A stretch of DNA of 64,000 nt from JADGRA01 sp052143535 (GCA_052143535.1 JBKQSS010000038.1:1-64000); one strand, 5' to 3'. Positions 1-10,275 are shown, numbered from the stretch's first letter. Numbers and translations: made by a program. Notes: a model not told the origin generated them from the letters alone.

Positions 1-1
1 C

Positions 2-595
2 CGCGAAGAGTATGGCCCCATCTTCGTCGCTCGCCGCTACGGCGCGCTTCCAGGGACGCTCACGCTCGACGTCATCCGGGTAGAAACGCCCTCCGGCGAG
101 CGGACGCCGGACTTGGTGGTCTCCTTCAGCTGGAACGCCGAGGCTGCGGTCCTGGAAATGCCGGGGACCGAGCTGTCTAGCCCTTCCGGCAACCGCGGCA
201 TGCACGGCACCTTCAGTCCCCGCGACGTGCACACCACCCTCATTGCCGCCGGCCCGCATTTTCGCCGCGGCTTTCACGACACGCTGCCCAGCGGGAATGT
301 GGACCTCGCCCCCACCGTGGCCAGGCTCTTCGGGCTCAAGCTTCCGGCTGCCGAAGGACGCATCCTCGAGGAGGCATTGGTGGACGGACCGTCGCTCGGA
401 AGCTTCGTCGAGGAAACCTACCTTTTGACGTCTCCCTCGGCCGTCGGGCTGCGGATGCTGTTTCCCACCAGCCCCGAGGGCCAGTGGGTGGACCCGAGCG
501 TCCGCAGCTACCGCATCGAGCTCCAAAGTAAGACGCTGCGCCGGAACGGGCAGAGCGCGACGTACCTGGATTGGGCGCGTGCTGTGCGCTACTAA
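2..595 (+). CDS. Alkaline phosphatase superfamily / type I phosphodiesterase, C-terminal part
   Basis: The frame is open at the left edge, so only the last 197 residues or so are visible. The stretch DVHTTLIAAGPHF, followed about 25 residues later by NVDLAPTVARLFGL, is the typical C-terminal metal-site and cap region of the alkaline phosphatase superfamily (nucleotide pyrophosphatases, phosphodiesterases and sulfatases). The His of DVHTT is expected to be a metal ligand. The catalytic Thr/Ser and the other metal residues lie outside the window, so substrate and cellular location cannot be judged. It converges on the carbonic anhydrase gene with a gap of about 10 bases. A sulfatase-like or phosphonoacetate-hydrolase-like enzyme is also possible. 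Confidence 0.7.
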   Translation, partial: REEYGPIFVARRYGALPGTLTLDVIRVETPSGERTPDLVVSFSWNAEAAVLEMPGTELSSPSGNRGMHGTFSPRDVHTTLIAAGPHFRRGFHDTLPSGNVDLAPTVARLFGLKLPAAEGRILEEALVDGPSLGSFVEETYLLTSPSAVGLRMLFPTSPEGQWVDPSVRSYRIELQSKTLRRNGQSATYLDWARAVRY

Positions 596-605
596 AGACG
601 GCCGT

Positions 606-1361
606 CTACTGAGACATTTGCACGGTGCGCCCGTGGAGGGGCTGCACCGGACGCGCGTTGTCCGGGTAGTCGGCGGCGAAGGTTGCTACTTCCTGCTTGG
701 AGGCCGTGCCGGGCGTCCGCAAAAGGAGCCAGGTCACCTCCTCGCTGCAGGGCGGCGTGGTGAATGAGCCAGGGAAGCTGTAGTACGCGCGGTTGGTGGG
801 CAACAGGCCACTTGGGTCCACCGTCACACCGTCGGGCGCGCTCTCCTTTTCCTTCTCCTTGGGGATGTACTTCCAGAGCTCGGCGATGACGCTGTTGGCC
901 TTGCCGTTGGCGAGCAGCACCCCAACCACGGCCAGCTTGCCCCCGGCGTCCTTGTGCACCAGGTGCAGCTCCATCGGGAACTTGCGCCCGTTGAGCTCGT
1001 TTTCGGATGGATGGTGGAAGTGGAGCTGCACCAGCTCGTACCGCGTTCCGCCCACGGTGATGAAGCTTCCAGAAGGCACGTTTACCTGGATGGAGTGGCC
1101 GTTGTTGATGATGTGCAGCGGTGCCGCCTGGTAGCTGAACTCGATGGGGGGCAGCGGCGCTGCTTTCGCGCCCCGAATGTCGATGGGGGACTGGAACTTG
1201 CCCAGCTTGCAGACTTGGTAGTCCGCGTTCAGCCCGGCCCAGTGCGTTGGCCCTGTGGCGCCGTTGTAGCTCCAGGAAGGAGCGGCGGCCTGCTGCGCGA
1301 AGACGTCCGAGGCGCCCAAACCGAGAAATGCGAGGACTGCAGCCGGCAGGAATTTGTGCAT
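606..1361 (-). CDS. Alpha-type carbonic anhydrase, exported
   Basis: A 251-residue protein with an N-terminal signal peptide (hydrophobic residues 4-18, likely cleavage after VFA at about 22). The mature domain has the alpha-carbonic anhydrase hallmarks: QSPIDI at 57-62, zinc ligands H114 and H116 in LHFHHPSEN, H133 in MELHLVH, and E120 in the place of the gatekeeper Glu. TTPPCSE near the C-terminus follows the family and its Cys probably pairs with C51. The enzyme interconverts CO2 and bicarbonate, here in the periplasm. The length is normal for a bacterial member. The ATG start puts the signal peptide at the very N-terminus. Confidence 0.93.
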   Translation of the reverse strand: MHKFLPAAVLAFLGLGASDVFAQQAAAPSWSYNGATGPTHWAGLNADYQVCKLGKFQSPIDIRGAKAAPLPPIEFSYQAAPLHIINNGHSIQVNVPSGSFITVGGTRYELVQLHFHHPSENELNGRKFPMELHLVHKDAGGKLAVVGVLLANGKANSVIAELWKYIPKEKEKESAPDGVTVDPSGLLPTNRAYYSFPGSFTTPPCSEEVTWLLLRTPGTASKQEVATFAADYPDNARPVQPLHGRTVQMSQ

Positions 1362-1424
1362 AAGCCGTCCCTCTTTGCGTTGGCCAGCTTACTCCTTCGG
1401 AAGGGCCAGCGCGGGAGCTCTCTT

Positions 1425-2570
1425 TCACCCGCTCGGGGTAGGCCGGCCAGCCTCGGACAGCACCTGCACCACCGAGCGCTCGGAGAGGGCCAACCCATCG
1501 CCGCGTGGCTCCGTCTCGGTGAGGCGCACCACGTCGCCTCGCTCGAGCTGGAAGAAAGGGCCATTGGCCGCAGTGCGGTGCTTCTCCTGGAGTGCTAGGC
1601 CCAACCGCCCCTCTGGGCCGCACCCCATGAAGCGCTGCCGGCCCTTGCCCTCGAGGGGCTCGGAGACGATGCGGAACGTCCTGCCGGCCGGGGGCTCGGG
1701 CCACCCTTCGCCCTGGGGCGCCAGGACGAGGTAGCTCATTTTCAGCGCCTCTTTGTGCAGGCCGGCCGTCCGGGCCAGACTCTCGAGCAGCGGCGGCATG
1801 CTCCAGGCGCGCTCGGCGTGACACCAGTCGCTGGGCCTCGCGAGCGCCGGGCAGTCGCCGCGAAACAAGCACGGAGCGCGTACCGCGAAGCCCCGACGCA
1901 CCAAAATATCTCGAAGCTGAAGGAGCTCCCGGGAGGTGTCCCGCAGCGCGGGCTCGATGAGCACCACAGAGCCTCCCGGTCGCAGCGCGGCGAGCGCCCG
2001 CTCCACCAGCGCGGCCCGCCCACTGAGGGCTGGCTGCCCCGTCCCAAACAGCTCATTGAGGAAGTGGCCCATGAGAATGGCGTCCGCCCGAGCCACCGGC
2101 AGCTCGGTTGCTCGGCGCGGGTCCCACTCCCGGACGGCGAGTGCCTCCCCCGCCTCGGCGGCAAGCTCCCGCGCCAAAGCAAGCGCCGGTCGACTCCGGT
2201 CGGCGCAGGTGACTTCGCCCGCCCCGGCGTCGAGGGCGGCGAAGCCAAGCGGCCCCGGCCCGCTTCCCAAGTCCAGCACGGTGCGCGAGCGCGCCGGGAG
2301 CTCGCCCAGGACTTGTCGGCCTTGGGCGTAGGAGACGGGCCAGTAGAAGAGGAGGTACGCCCCGAGCAGCCGCGGGTCGTCCATATAGCGCGCCCCCGCC
2401 AGCTGCCGGTCCCGCGTCAGGCCGAGCGACAACGTCCGGATGGCGGCCGCGACCTCCTTCAGCTCCTTGGCCGTCAAGGTGGGCGGACCCTCGGGAAGTT
2501 TGCGCGCACGTCGCCACACGGCCACCAGCCGCGGCATCCAACGGGCCAAACCTTCGGCGTACTTGTCCAT
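1425..2570 (-). CDS. Rsm22-like SAM-dependent methyltransferase
   Basis: A 381-residue protein from the ATG at 2570; the frame stays open further but would run into the divergent methyltransferase gene. An N-terminal helical part with YMDDPRLLGAYLLFYWPVSY (62-81) resembles the Rsm22/METTL17 family. It is followed by SAM motif I, VLDLGSGPGPLG (98-109). A Cys cluster, PCLFRGDC with WCHAE shortly after, near residue 250 matches the Fe-S-type Cys set of the family. Relatives bind the small ribosomal subunit and support its assembly, and some may have lost catalysis. Assignment is by motif reading; the RNA target in bacteria is unknown to me. Confidence 0.8.
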   Translation of the reverse strand: MDKYAEGLARWMPRLVAVWRRARKLPEGPPTLTAKELKEVAAAIRTLSLGLTRDRQLAGARYMDDPRLLGAYLLFYWPVSYAQGRQVLGELPARSRTVLDLGSGPGPLGFAALDAGAGEVTCADRSRPALALARELAAEAGEALAVREWDPRRATELPVARADAILMGHFLNELFGTGQPALSGRAALVERALAALRPGGSVVLIEPALRDTSRELLQLRDILVRRGFAVRAPCLFRGDCPALARPSDWCHAERAWSMPPLLESLARTAGLHKEALKMSYLVLAPQGEGWPEPPAGRTFRIVSEPLEGKGRQRFMGCGPEGRLGLALQEKHRTAANGPFFQLERGDVVRLTETEPRGDGLALSERSVVQVLSEAGRPTPSG

Positions 2571-2611
2571 GCGCGCTGCGCCGCAGGGAGCCTTAAGGGT
2601 AGAACGGGGCC

Positions 2612-3250
2612 ATGTCCATGACACTCGTTCCCGACGCCATCGAAGCCTATGCCACCGAGCATTCGGAACCGATCAGCCCGCTCTTCGACACTCTCCGGGA
2701 GGAAACCTACGCCTCCATGCACGACCCGCAGATGCAGGTGGGCCGCCTCGAGGGGAATTTGCTCCGACTCCTGGTGAAGCTGTCGGGGGCGCGGCATGCC
2801 CTGGAGATTGGGATGTTCACCGGCTACTCCGGGTTGATGATTGCCTCGGGGCTTCCCGAGGACGGCACCCTCATCACCTGCGACGTCGACCCCAAGGCGG
2901 AGGCCATTGCCCGACGGGCCTTCGCCCGGAGTCCGGTAGGACGGAAAATCCAAATCCGCATGGGACCGGCCCTGCAGACACTGAAAACACTCCAAGGCCC
3001 GCTCGACTTCGTGTTTCTCGACGCCGACAAGGAGAATTACCTGGCGTACTACGAGGCGGTGCTCCCAATGTTACGCGCAGGCGGCCTCTTGGTCGCAGAC
3101 AACACGCTGTGGAGTGGTCGCGTCCTTGCTCCCAAGAGTGCCTCTGACCATGCCATCTGTACCTTCAACGACGCGGTGGCAAAGGACTCCCGGGTGGACA
3201 AAGTGCTGCTCACCGTGCGCGATGGGATGACGGTAGCGCTCAAACGCTGA
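2612..3250 (+). CDS. Class I SAM O-methyltransferase (CCoAOMT/COMT family 3)
   Basis: A 212-residue protein of the caffeoyl-CoA O-methyltransferase family. SAM motif I is ALEIGMFTGYSG (about 63-74). The conserved VFLDADKENY (about 133-142) supplies a metal-binding Asp and active-site residues, and LLVADNTLWSG follows as in other family members. Bacterial homologues methylate catechol-like hydroxyls, but the natural substrate cannot be told from sequence. It is transcribed divergently from the Rsm22-like gene with about 40 bases between starts. A second ATG two codons downstream is an equally possible start. Confidence 0.9.
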   Translation: MSMTLVPDAIEAYATEHSEPISPLFDTLREETYASMHDPQMQVGRLEGNLLRLLVKLSGARHALEIGMFTGYSGLMIASGLPEDGTLITCDVDPKAEAIARRAFARSPVGRKIQIRMGPALQTLKTLQGPLDFVFLDADKENYLAYYEAVLPMLRAGGLLVADNTLWSGRVLAPKSASDHAICTFNDAVAKDSRVDKVLLTVRDGMTVALKR

Positions 3251-3548
3251 CAGGCGCGCCGCCGAGCCCTTCACCACAGGGCTGACTCAACCTCTCCACT
3301 TCACCTCGCCCGAGGCCAGTGCTCCTGCCCCGCTCAGTCGCCCTCGCCGCTGCACGGCCAGCCTTCAGGGACGATGCCAGAGCGAAGACGTCCCCTTCGG
3401 TGAGCTCTCCCCGGGGGTGTTGACCGCTGCCGTCCCGGGAGGCGTGGTTCCGAGTCGGGGCTTTGACTTCTACAACTCGGTAGGCGTAGGGCGTTGCGCT
3501 TGAGGGGCTGTTGGCAAGCCACTCATTCGCTAACTGGGGGGTTAGCCA
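3251..3548. other. Intergenic region with no recognised gene
   Basis: About 300 bases between the O-methyltransferase and kelch genes. The minus strand stays open for 129 codons (3240-3629), but that product resembles nothing I know and overlaps both neighbours. I see no tRNA-like fold, no clear terminator and no convincing promoter. It probably carries the kelch gene promoter. Confidence 0.4.
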
Positions 3549-5075
3549 ATGCTCAGCGCAATCCGTTTTGCCGATGCGTTGGTGGCAGGTGCCAGAGGCA
3601 GGCGGACCTCGCACATCACGGCTGGCCAAGGCCCTCGATGGCGGCGCCGGCCAATGCTTGCCACAGCGCTGGCGGTGCTCGTTTCGCCTGGGCTGGCTCT
3701 TTCAGACCCAGCCTGGCGGGGGCTGCAACAGATGGCAACGCCGCGCTACGGGCACAGCGCGACGCTGCTCTCGTCAGGAGAAGTGCTCGTCGCGGGCGGA
3801 GCCGACTGCCTCATCTGTATTTGCCCGCCGGACTTGGCCAGCGCCGAATTGTTTGACCCAAGTTCGGGGACGTGGAGTAGCGCTGGCTCGATGGCGGGGC
3901 CGCGCATTTCCCACACCGCGACGTGGCTTCCCTCGGAAAACGTACTGGTTGCCGGAGGAGAGGGTGCCGGCCCCGACGGGGGAGTGGTGGATCCGATCGT
4001 ACTTAGCAGTGCCGAGCTGTATGACGTCGCCACGGGTACCTTTAGTCTGACTGGCTCGCTGGCCGAGGCGCGGTCGGGCCACACCGCGACCTTCCTTCCG
4101 ACGGGAAAGGTGCTCGTTGCGGGAGGCCTCGGCTCCAGTGGAACGCTCGCCAGCGCGGAGCTGTATGACCCGACAGTGGGGGTTTGGAGCGCCACCCAGT
4201 CCATGCTGAACGCGCGCTCCGGCCACACCGCGACGCTGCTTCCGTCGGGGAAGGTGCTTGTCGCAGGGGGCGTCGGCTCCAGTGGAGCGCTCGCCAGCGC
4301 GGAGCTGTTTGACCCCACGCTGGGAGCTTGGAGCGCCACCCAGTCCATGCTGAACGCGCGCTCCGGCCACACGGCCACCCTGCTTCTTTCCGGAGAGGTG
4401 CTGGTCGCGGACGGAGACGTCGCGGGTACTGCCGAACTCTATGACGAGGAAACCGGGACGTGGACGATGACCGGCCCGAGCTTTGGCCAAGCCTACGTCG
4501 AAACAGCAACGCTACTCCTCTCCGGACAAGTGCTTCTGGTGGGGGAGGTTATGTATCCGCATGGACAGGCCGATATGCACGTGCAGCTGTATGACCCAGC
4601 AACGGCAACCTGGAGTGCGACGGCGTCGCTCATCAGCTCCTATCAAGCCGCGACGCGGCTCGCGTCCGGCGAGGTGCTGGTCTCGGGGGGCCGCGACGAC
4701 TATTACGGCTGCGAGCATGCCGTCGCCGAAGCAGCAGTGTACGAGCCGGAAATAAATATTTCGCCTCCCAGCGTGACCCTCGTTCCCAAAGGGAGCCAGG
4801 CCTTCACAGCATCAGGCGGAAGTGGGGCCGGCTACACCTGGGCCTTGCGCGCAAACCACTCGTCCGGAAGCATCAGCCCAACAGGCGCCTATACTGCCGG
4901 GTCTACGGGGGGTGTCACCGACACCGTGCAGGTCACCGATTCCGTCGGCGACTCCGCAACAGCGATGGTGACGGTGAGCGGCGGCGGGTGCGCCACCACC
5001 GGAGGAGACACGTTTCCTCACCTGGCCCTGCTAGCGTTGCCGCTCATACTTCGGCAGCGGCGCCGTGTCCTTTGA
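3549..5075 (+). CDS. Kelch-repeat surface protein with MYXO-CTERM-like tail
   Basis: An exported 508-residue protein. A hydrophobic signal (MLATALAVLVSPGLALS) begins at the internal ATG at 3654, preceded by an Arg-rich stretch. The true start may therefore be 3654 or an upstream ATG, GTG or TTG that keeps the positive charges. Residues of about 55-400 hold at least six kelch-type blades with the pattern HTATLLPSGKVLVAGG. An Ig-like or BIG2-like segment follows (about 405-475). The C-terminus has GGGC, a hydrophobic stretch (LALLALPLIL) and RQRRRVL, the Cys-TM-Arg order of MYXO-CTERM sorting tails. It likely sits on the outer surface or is released after processing. Ligand unknown. Confidence 0.85.
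   Translation: MLSAIRFADALVAGARGRRTSHITAGQGPRWRRRPMLATALAVLVSPGLALSDPAWRGLQQMATPRYGHSATLLSSGEVLVAGGADCLICICPPDLASAELFDPSSGTWSSAGSMAGPRISHTATWLPSENVLVAGGEGAGPDGGVVDPIVLSSAELYDVATGTFSLTGSLAEARSGHTATFLPTGKVLVAGGLGSSGTLASAELYDPTVGVWSATQSMLNARSGHTATLLPSGKVLVAGGVGSSGALASAELFDPTLGAWSATQSMLNARSGHTATLLLSGEVLVADGDVAGTAELYDEETGTWTMTGPSFGQAYVETATLLLSGQVLLVGEVMYPHGQADMHVQLYDPATATWSATASLISSYQAATRLASGEVLVSGGRDDYYGCEHAVAEAAVYEPEINISPPSVTLVPKGSQAFTASGGSGAGYTWALRANHSSGSISPTGAYTAGSTGGVTDTVQVTDSVGDSATAMVTVSGGGCATTGGDTFPHLALLALPLILRQRRRVL
4131..4400 (+). repeat. 144-base internal tandem duplication in the kelch gene
   Basis: Two successive blades are nearly identical at DNA level. GGCTCCAGTGGAACGCTCGC at 4131 and its near-copy at 4275 are 144 bases apart, as are the copies of GAGCGCCACCCAGTCCATGC at 4187 and 4331. 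The period equals 48 residues, one kelch blade. The other blades differ far more, so this pair looks like a recent duplication or gene conversion. Confidence 0.85.
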
Positions 5076-5103
5076 CTTCAGTTTAAAGCCGGGCGGTCAA
5101 GCG

Positions 5104-6261
5104 CTACCGCGGCCCTTGGGCCGCGAAAAATCCCTCTAGCTCCCCCCGGCGAGCGAGAGTGTCCTCGTAACCGAGCGTTTGCAGGCGGTCGACGTAGCTC
5201 CGCTCGAACGCGAGGTAGCTGACCAGGTCTGATCCGCCGCGGCGCCCGGCGCCCATGCCCCTTAGGAGGTAGCGCACCACCCGCGGGAAGTGGTCCATCT
5301 GGTCGGCCGCCAGTCCGCCCAAGTCCCGGGAGGGGCGCAAGGTGAGCACCGGGATGACGCGGAAGGGCGACTCGTCCTGCTGGACGCCCGGCGGGGTGGC
5401 CATGCCAAGCGAGTGGTTGATGCGCTCGAGCCGCTCGGTGTCGGAGTCCAGGTGGTCAAGGAAGAGGGCGTTGAGCAAGACGCCCGCAACCTGCGAGACC
5501 GGCAGCACCCGCTGAGTACCTTGCTCGGTGTTGAGGCTTTGGGTTTCCTCAGCCGTGCGCAAATAACGCACGCCGACTGCCACCAGTCGGTCTGCGCCGA
5601 GGTGGATGGCCGGGCTGAGGGGCTCGGTGAGGCGGATTTGGCCGTCGCCGTAGTAGGTGTCCGCAAGGCGCACCGCTGGAAAGAAGACGGGGATGGCGGC
5701 GGAGGCCATCACGTGGTCGATGGTGAGCGTCTCGCGGCGTCCGAGCCTCCGGCTGCGCGCCCAGTCAGTCAACCCCGGCCGACCATCGAAAAAGGTGACA
5801 GCCGTGCCGGTGAGGTAGCTGGTGGCGGTCACTCCGAGCGCCCGGAGCCTTCCGGCGGCGATGTGACCGGGGACCGTGTCCAAAGGGATGCGCTCGGCGA
5901 GGAGCTTCCGAAGCGGCGTGGTGTCCAACAGGTGGTTCACCTGCCGCAGCGTCACCAGGCCGCCCGAGGTGAGGTTGCGAATCCAGCGGCTTCCAATGGA
6001 AGCAACGCTGAGCATGTCCGTGCGGTACACCCGCTCCGGGCTGAGGGAAAGCCAGGTTGCCGCGAGGCGTCGCACGCCGCCGGAGAAGTCGTCCGCGCTG
6101 GCCGCCAGCGCCGCACCGTTGATGGCGCCCGCCGAGACGCCGGTGATAACCGGAAACGGGTTGCGCCCGTCCCCCACCACGTCGGCGATGGCGCGCAAGG
6201 CCCCCACTTGGTACGCCGCGCGGGCGCCGCCGCCGGTCAGGATGAGGCCGAGAGTCGCCAC
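5104..6261 (-). CDS. Patatin-like phospholipase
   Basis: A serine hydrolase of the patatin family, 385 residues from a GTG start at 6261. The longer open frame has no homology-like sequence upstream and would overlap the divergent ABC gene. The oxyanion loop GGGARAAYQVG is at 10-20, the nucleophile elbow GVSAG at 41-45 (Ser43), and the catalytic Asp is D206 in YYGDGQ, a variant of the usual DGG/DGA. Patatins hydrolyse acyl ester bonds of phospholipids. No signal peptide is evident, so it is probably cytosolic or peripheral to the membrane. It converges with the kelch gene with about 28 bases between them. Confidence 0.9.
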   Translation of the reverse strand: MATLGLILTGGGARAAYQVGALRAIADVVGDGRNPFPVITGVSAGAINGAALAASADDFSGGVRRLAATWLSLSPERVYRTDMLSVASIGSRWIRNLTSGGLVTLRQVNHLLDTTPLRKLLAERIPLDTVPGHIAAGRLRALGVTATSYLTGTAVTFFDGRPGLTDWARSRRLGRRETLTIDHVMASAAIPVFFPAVRLADTYYGDGQIRLTEPLSPAIHLGADRLVAVGVRYLRTAEETQSLNTEQGTQRVLPVSQVAGVLLNALFLDHLDSDTERLERINHSLGMATPPGVQQDESPFRVIPVLTLRPSRDLGGLAADQMDHFPRVVRYLLRGMGAGRRGGSDLVSYLAFERSYVDRLQTLGYEDTLARRGELEGFFAAQGPR

Positions 6262-6359
6262 GCTCCTCGCAAGGCTAGCATCCTGGGCTGGGGTGCACGG
6301 TTTTGGCCGGTGGGCCTCGCGCTTCCCCCCGCGCGGCGTTAGATGGGAAAGCTCCCCCA

Positions 6360-7348
<989 letters not shown>

Positions 7349-7352
<4 letters not shown>

Positions 7353-8152
7353 GTGCGCGGTCCACCGTGCGGGCGCTCCCCACTCTCATGAGGGTGGGGT
7401 TTGCCGAGGCCGTGGCCTACCGGGCCGAGATGCTGGTGTGGGTGCTCTCCACCACCATGCCGCTCATCATGCTCGGGCTGTGGTCGGCGGTGGCGGCCGA
7501 CGGCCCAGTCGGCCGCTTCAACCAGCGCGGCTTCGTGGCCTATTTCCTGGCCACCTTCATCGTCCGGCAGCTGACCGGGGCCTGGGTGGCCTGGCAGATG
7601 AGCTTCGAAGTCCGTACCGGCGCCCTCTCCATGCGCCTGCTTCGGCCGGTTCACCCGATGGTGAGCTACGCCGTGGAAAACATCGCCGCTCTGCCGCTGC
7701 GTCTGGTGGTGGCCCTGCCAGTGGCGCTGCTGGCCCTCATCCTCGTGGGGACCAAGACGCTTCCCCGGGGGCCGCTCATTTGGGCGCTGTGGTTGGTGGC
7801 GGTGCTGGGCGGGTGGCTCATCACCTTCCTCGCCAACTTCATCATCGGCTGTCTGGCGCTGTGGACTGGGAGCAGCATCAAGGTGATGGACGTGTGGCTG
7901 GTGGCCTTCATGGTCTTCAGCGGCTACCTGGTGCCGGTCGAGCTCTTCCCTGGCGCGCTGCGGGCGTTGGTTGCCTTTTTGCCGTTCCGCTACCAGATTG
8001 GCTTCCCGGTGGAGGTGATGACGGGCGCCTACGCGCTCCCGGCGGCCTTGGGCATGCTCGCGCGGCAGTGGGCTTTCGTCCTCGGCCTCTTCCTCACGGC
8101 CCTGGCCATCTGGAGGCGCGGGCTTCGACGCTTTGCCGCGTACGGCGGCTGA
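7349..8152 (+). CDS. ABC-2 type transporter permease, first subunit
   Basis: A 267-residue integral membrane protein with about six hydrophobic spans. MSFEVRTGALSMRLLRPVHP in the cytoplasmic part and SGYLVPVELFPGALR before the last spans are typical of ABC-2 family permeases of the DUF990 type. It starts inside the stop of the ATPase gene and ends in TGATG shared with the next gene, so the three are translationally coupled and probably form one ATPase dimer with a heterodimeric channel. Confidence 0.9.
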
Positions 8153-8949
8153 TGCGGAAGTTGCGCCGCTACCTGCGCCTCTTCCGGGTGCAGGTCCGGA
8201 GCTCGGTGCTGCTCGGGCTCCAGTACCGTGCGGACTTCCTCATCGACGGCGCCATCTCGCTCTGTTGGACGGCCACCGCACTGGTGCCCCTCTTTGTCGT
8301 TTTCCATGACCGTCAGGTGATTGGCGGCTGGAATTTTGCCGAAGCGTTGGTGGTGGTGGGCTGGTTTACCTTGCTCGAGGCCATCCTCGAGGGTGCCATC
8401 AACCCCAGCCTCACCGCAGTGGTCGAGCACATCCGCAAGGGCACCTTGGACTTCGTGCTGCTCAAGCCCGCCGACGCCCAGTTTCTCGTCTCTACCGCGC
8501 GGTTCGAGCCCTGGCGCAGCACCAACATCCTGACGGCGCTGGCCATTTGGACGGTGGCCTTCATCCGGCTCGGGCGGGGACCATCGCCTTTAGGCGTGCT
8601 GGCCGCGCTGGTGCTGCTTGGGAGCGCCACCCTGCTCCTTTACTCACTGTGGATTCTCACCGTCAGCGCGGCTTTCTACGTGGTGAAGGTGGACAACCTC
8701 ACCAACCTGTTTGGCTCGGTCTTCGACGCCGCGCGGTGGCCAGTGCAAATTTTTCGAGGCGTGCTGCGGTGGGTTTTCACCCTGGTGGTGCCGTTGGCGC
8801 TGATGACGACGTACCCGGCCGAAGCGCTGCTGGGACGGCTCTCCGGGGCGGCGCTGGTCGGCTCGGTGGCCGGAGCGGGCGTCTTCGCTTGGCTTTCGCG
8901 CCGGGTCTGGCTGGGCTCGCTTGCCCGCTACACCTCGGCCAGCAGTTAG
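8152..8949 (+). CDS. ABC-2 type transporter permease, second subunit (DUF990/PF06182-like)
   Basis: A 265-residue membrane protein with about six spans, starting at the ATG that overlaps the preceding TGA. GTLDFVLLKPADAQFLVST closely follows the pattern of the PF06182 ABC-2 permease family. It is the partner of the permease just upstream; the two share topology but little sequence. Exporters of this arrangement are often annotated as drug or lipid exporters, but nothing here identifies the cargo. Confidence 0.9.
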   Translation: MRKLRRYLRLFRVQVRSSVLLGLQYRADFLIDGAISLCWTATALVPLFVVFHDRQVIGGWNFAEALVVVGWFTLLEAILEGAINPSLTAVVEHIRKGTLDFVLLKPADAQFLVSTARFEPWRSTNILTALAIWTVAFIRLGRGPSPLGVLAALVLLGSATLLLYSLWILTVSAAFYVVKVDNLTNLFGSVFDAARWPVQIFRGVLRWVFTLVVPLALMTTYPAEALLGRLSGAALVGSVAGAGVFAWLSRRVWLGSLARYTSASS

Positions 8950-9051
8950 CCCGCAACCAACCCAGGGGGCCTTGGGTTGAAGCCGCTGACGCCGGGGTTG
9001 GGCCCCGGACACACGGGCTTTCCCGTTTTGCAAATTTCGAGGAAGGGCAAC

Positions 9052-10242
9052 ATGCAACTCCACAAGCTTTCACTCTTTGCCGCAGCCAGCTTGCTTGCCT
9101 CCGCGTGTAGCAGCGGCACCAACTCCACTGACCCGCTGGCAGCGGCGGTTCCCGACGTCCCTGGCATTTCGCTGGAGGCCACCGGGGCCGCGTCCGAAGA
9201 CGCGACCTTGTCGTCCGATGCCACGGCCCCTGCTTCACCTTCTGACGCCGGCGCCCCCAGTGGCCTCGAGTTTCTGCCCGTCATCCGCCAGGGCATTCAT
9301 GACTTGAATCAGGCCGTGCAGCAGGACTTCGCGCCCATCGCGCAGCTCATCGCCACACAAGGGAGCGACATTGTGGTTGGCCAGTCCAAGAGCTACGGGC
9401 CGTTGGACCAGGGCGGTGTCACTTACCTGCTCACCGTGAAGCGCTTCGCCCCCCACCGCTATGCCTGGCAGCTCCAGGGGAAGACCACCGGCGCGGCGGC
9501 CACCGTCGCCTTCACCAACCTCGCCGTGGGGACGCTCTTCCACGCCGACAATGACATGGTGCACCGCGGCCGCGGACAAATTGGCTTCGACTTCGACGCC
9601 TTCAAGACTGTCAGTCCGGGATTCATGGGCCAGGGGAAGCTGTACTGCGCCTACAGCAATTACCAGCTCATCGCGACGCCCGGAGCGGCAGGCGCGTCCG
9701 ACGCCGGAAGCTCGACCTCGAGCGCAGTGGCGGGCGATGCCAAGACGCTGGTGTACGTGCTGCAAGACTTCTCCATCGACACCTCGGTACACCCGCCCAT
9801 CTCCGCCGCCTTCGTTGGGCACAAGACGCTGGCCGGGGTGCGTGATGCCCGGGTGCTGTACTACGGCGAAATGCCCGAATTCGGCGGCAACCCCAACCTC
9901 GCCGAGGAGCTGCTGGGCCGAGCCCGCTTCAACCCCGGCGTGGGCGGCCGTGCCGATGCGCTCGTCTCGGGAGGCAACCTGCCCAACGGCGAGCTCATCT
10001 ACGGCGCCGAGTGCTGGGACGTGAACGAGAATTTGAGCTGGCGGAAAGTGTGGGCCTGCACCGCCCCCGGGGCGTGCACCGTCGAGAGCGAGCAGGGCAA
10101 CGTCATGGCCTGCGCAGTCGACCTCCAGGACGACACGCCGGAGGCGCCCAGCGACGGGATGAGCACAGCCCTCGAACCGGGCGCCCCGGACCCGTCGGTG
10201 GTGCCGCTCAGCGCCATGCCCAGCTTCGACAACCCCAGCTAA
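9052..10242 (+). CDS. Uncharacterised lipoprotein
   Basis: A 396-residue predicted lipoprotein. The ATG at 9052 follows a good ribosome site (GAGGAAGG, spacing about 5) and begins a signal peptide ending in lipobox LASAC, with the lipidated Cys at residue 19. A low-complexity Ala/Ser/Asp linker follows (about 20-75), then a globular part. That part contains FDFDAFKTVSPGFMGQGKLY and, near the end, a Cys-containing segment (CWDVNENLSWRKVWACTAPG). I do not recognise the fold. It could be an outer-membrane lipoprotein; the preceding ABC genes are about 100 bases away and may or may not be related. Confidence 0.8.
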   Translation: MQLHKLSLFAAASLLASACSSGTNSTDPLAAAVPDVPGISLEATGAASEDATLSSDATAPASPSDAGAPSGLEFLPVIRQGIHDLNQAVQQDFAPIAQLIATQGSDIVVGQSKSYGPLDQGGVTYLLTVKRFAPHRYAWQLQGKTTGAAATVAFTNLAVGTLFHADNDMVHRGRGQIGFDFDAFKTVSPGFMGQGKLYCAYSNYQLIATPGAAGASDAGSSTSSAVAGDAKTLVYVLQDFSIDTSVHPPISAAFVGHKTLAGVRDARVLYYGEMPEFGGNPNLAEELLGRARFNPGVGGRADALVSGGNLPNGELIYGAECWDVNENLSWRKVWACTAPGACTVESEQGNVMACAVDLQDDTPEAPSDGMSTALEPGAPDPSVVPLSAMPSFDNPS

Positions 10243-10275
10243 AGACGCCCCCAGGGCGGGAGTGAAAAAGAAGGG

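Noticed and set aside
592..1872. A 426-codon minus-strand frame over the carbonic anhydrase
   Set aside because: Arg/Gly/Pro-rich shadow without any motif; the carbonic anhydrase frame has all catalytic residues.
3240..3629. A 129-codon minus-strand frame in the gap before the kelch gene
   Set aside because: No recognised family, weak start, overlaps both neighbours. Kept only as a remark in the gap entry.
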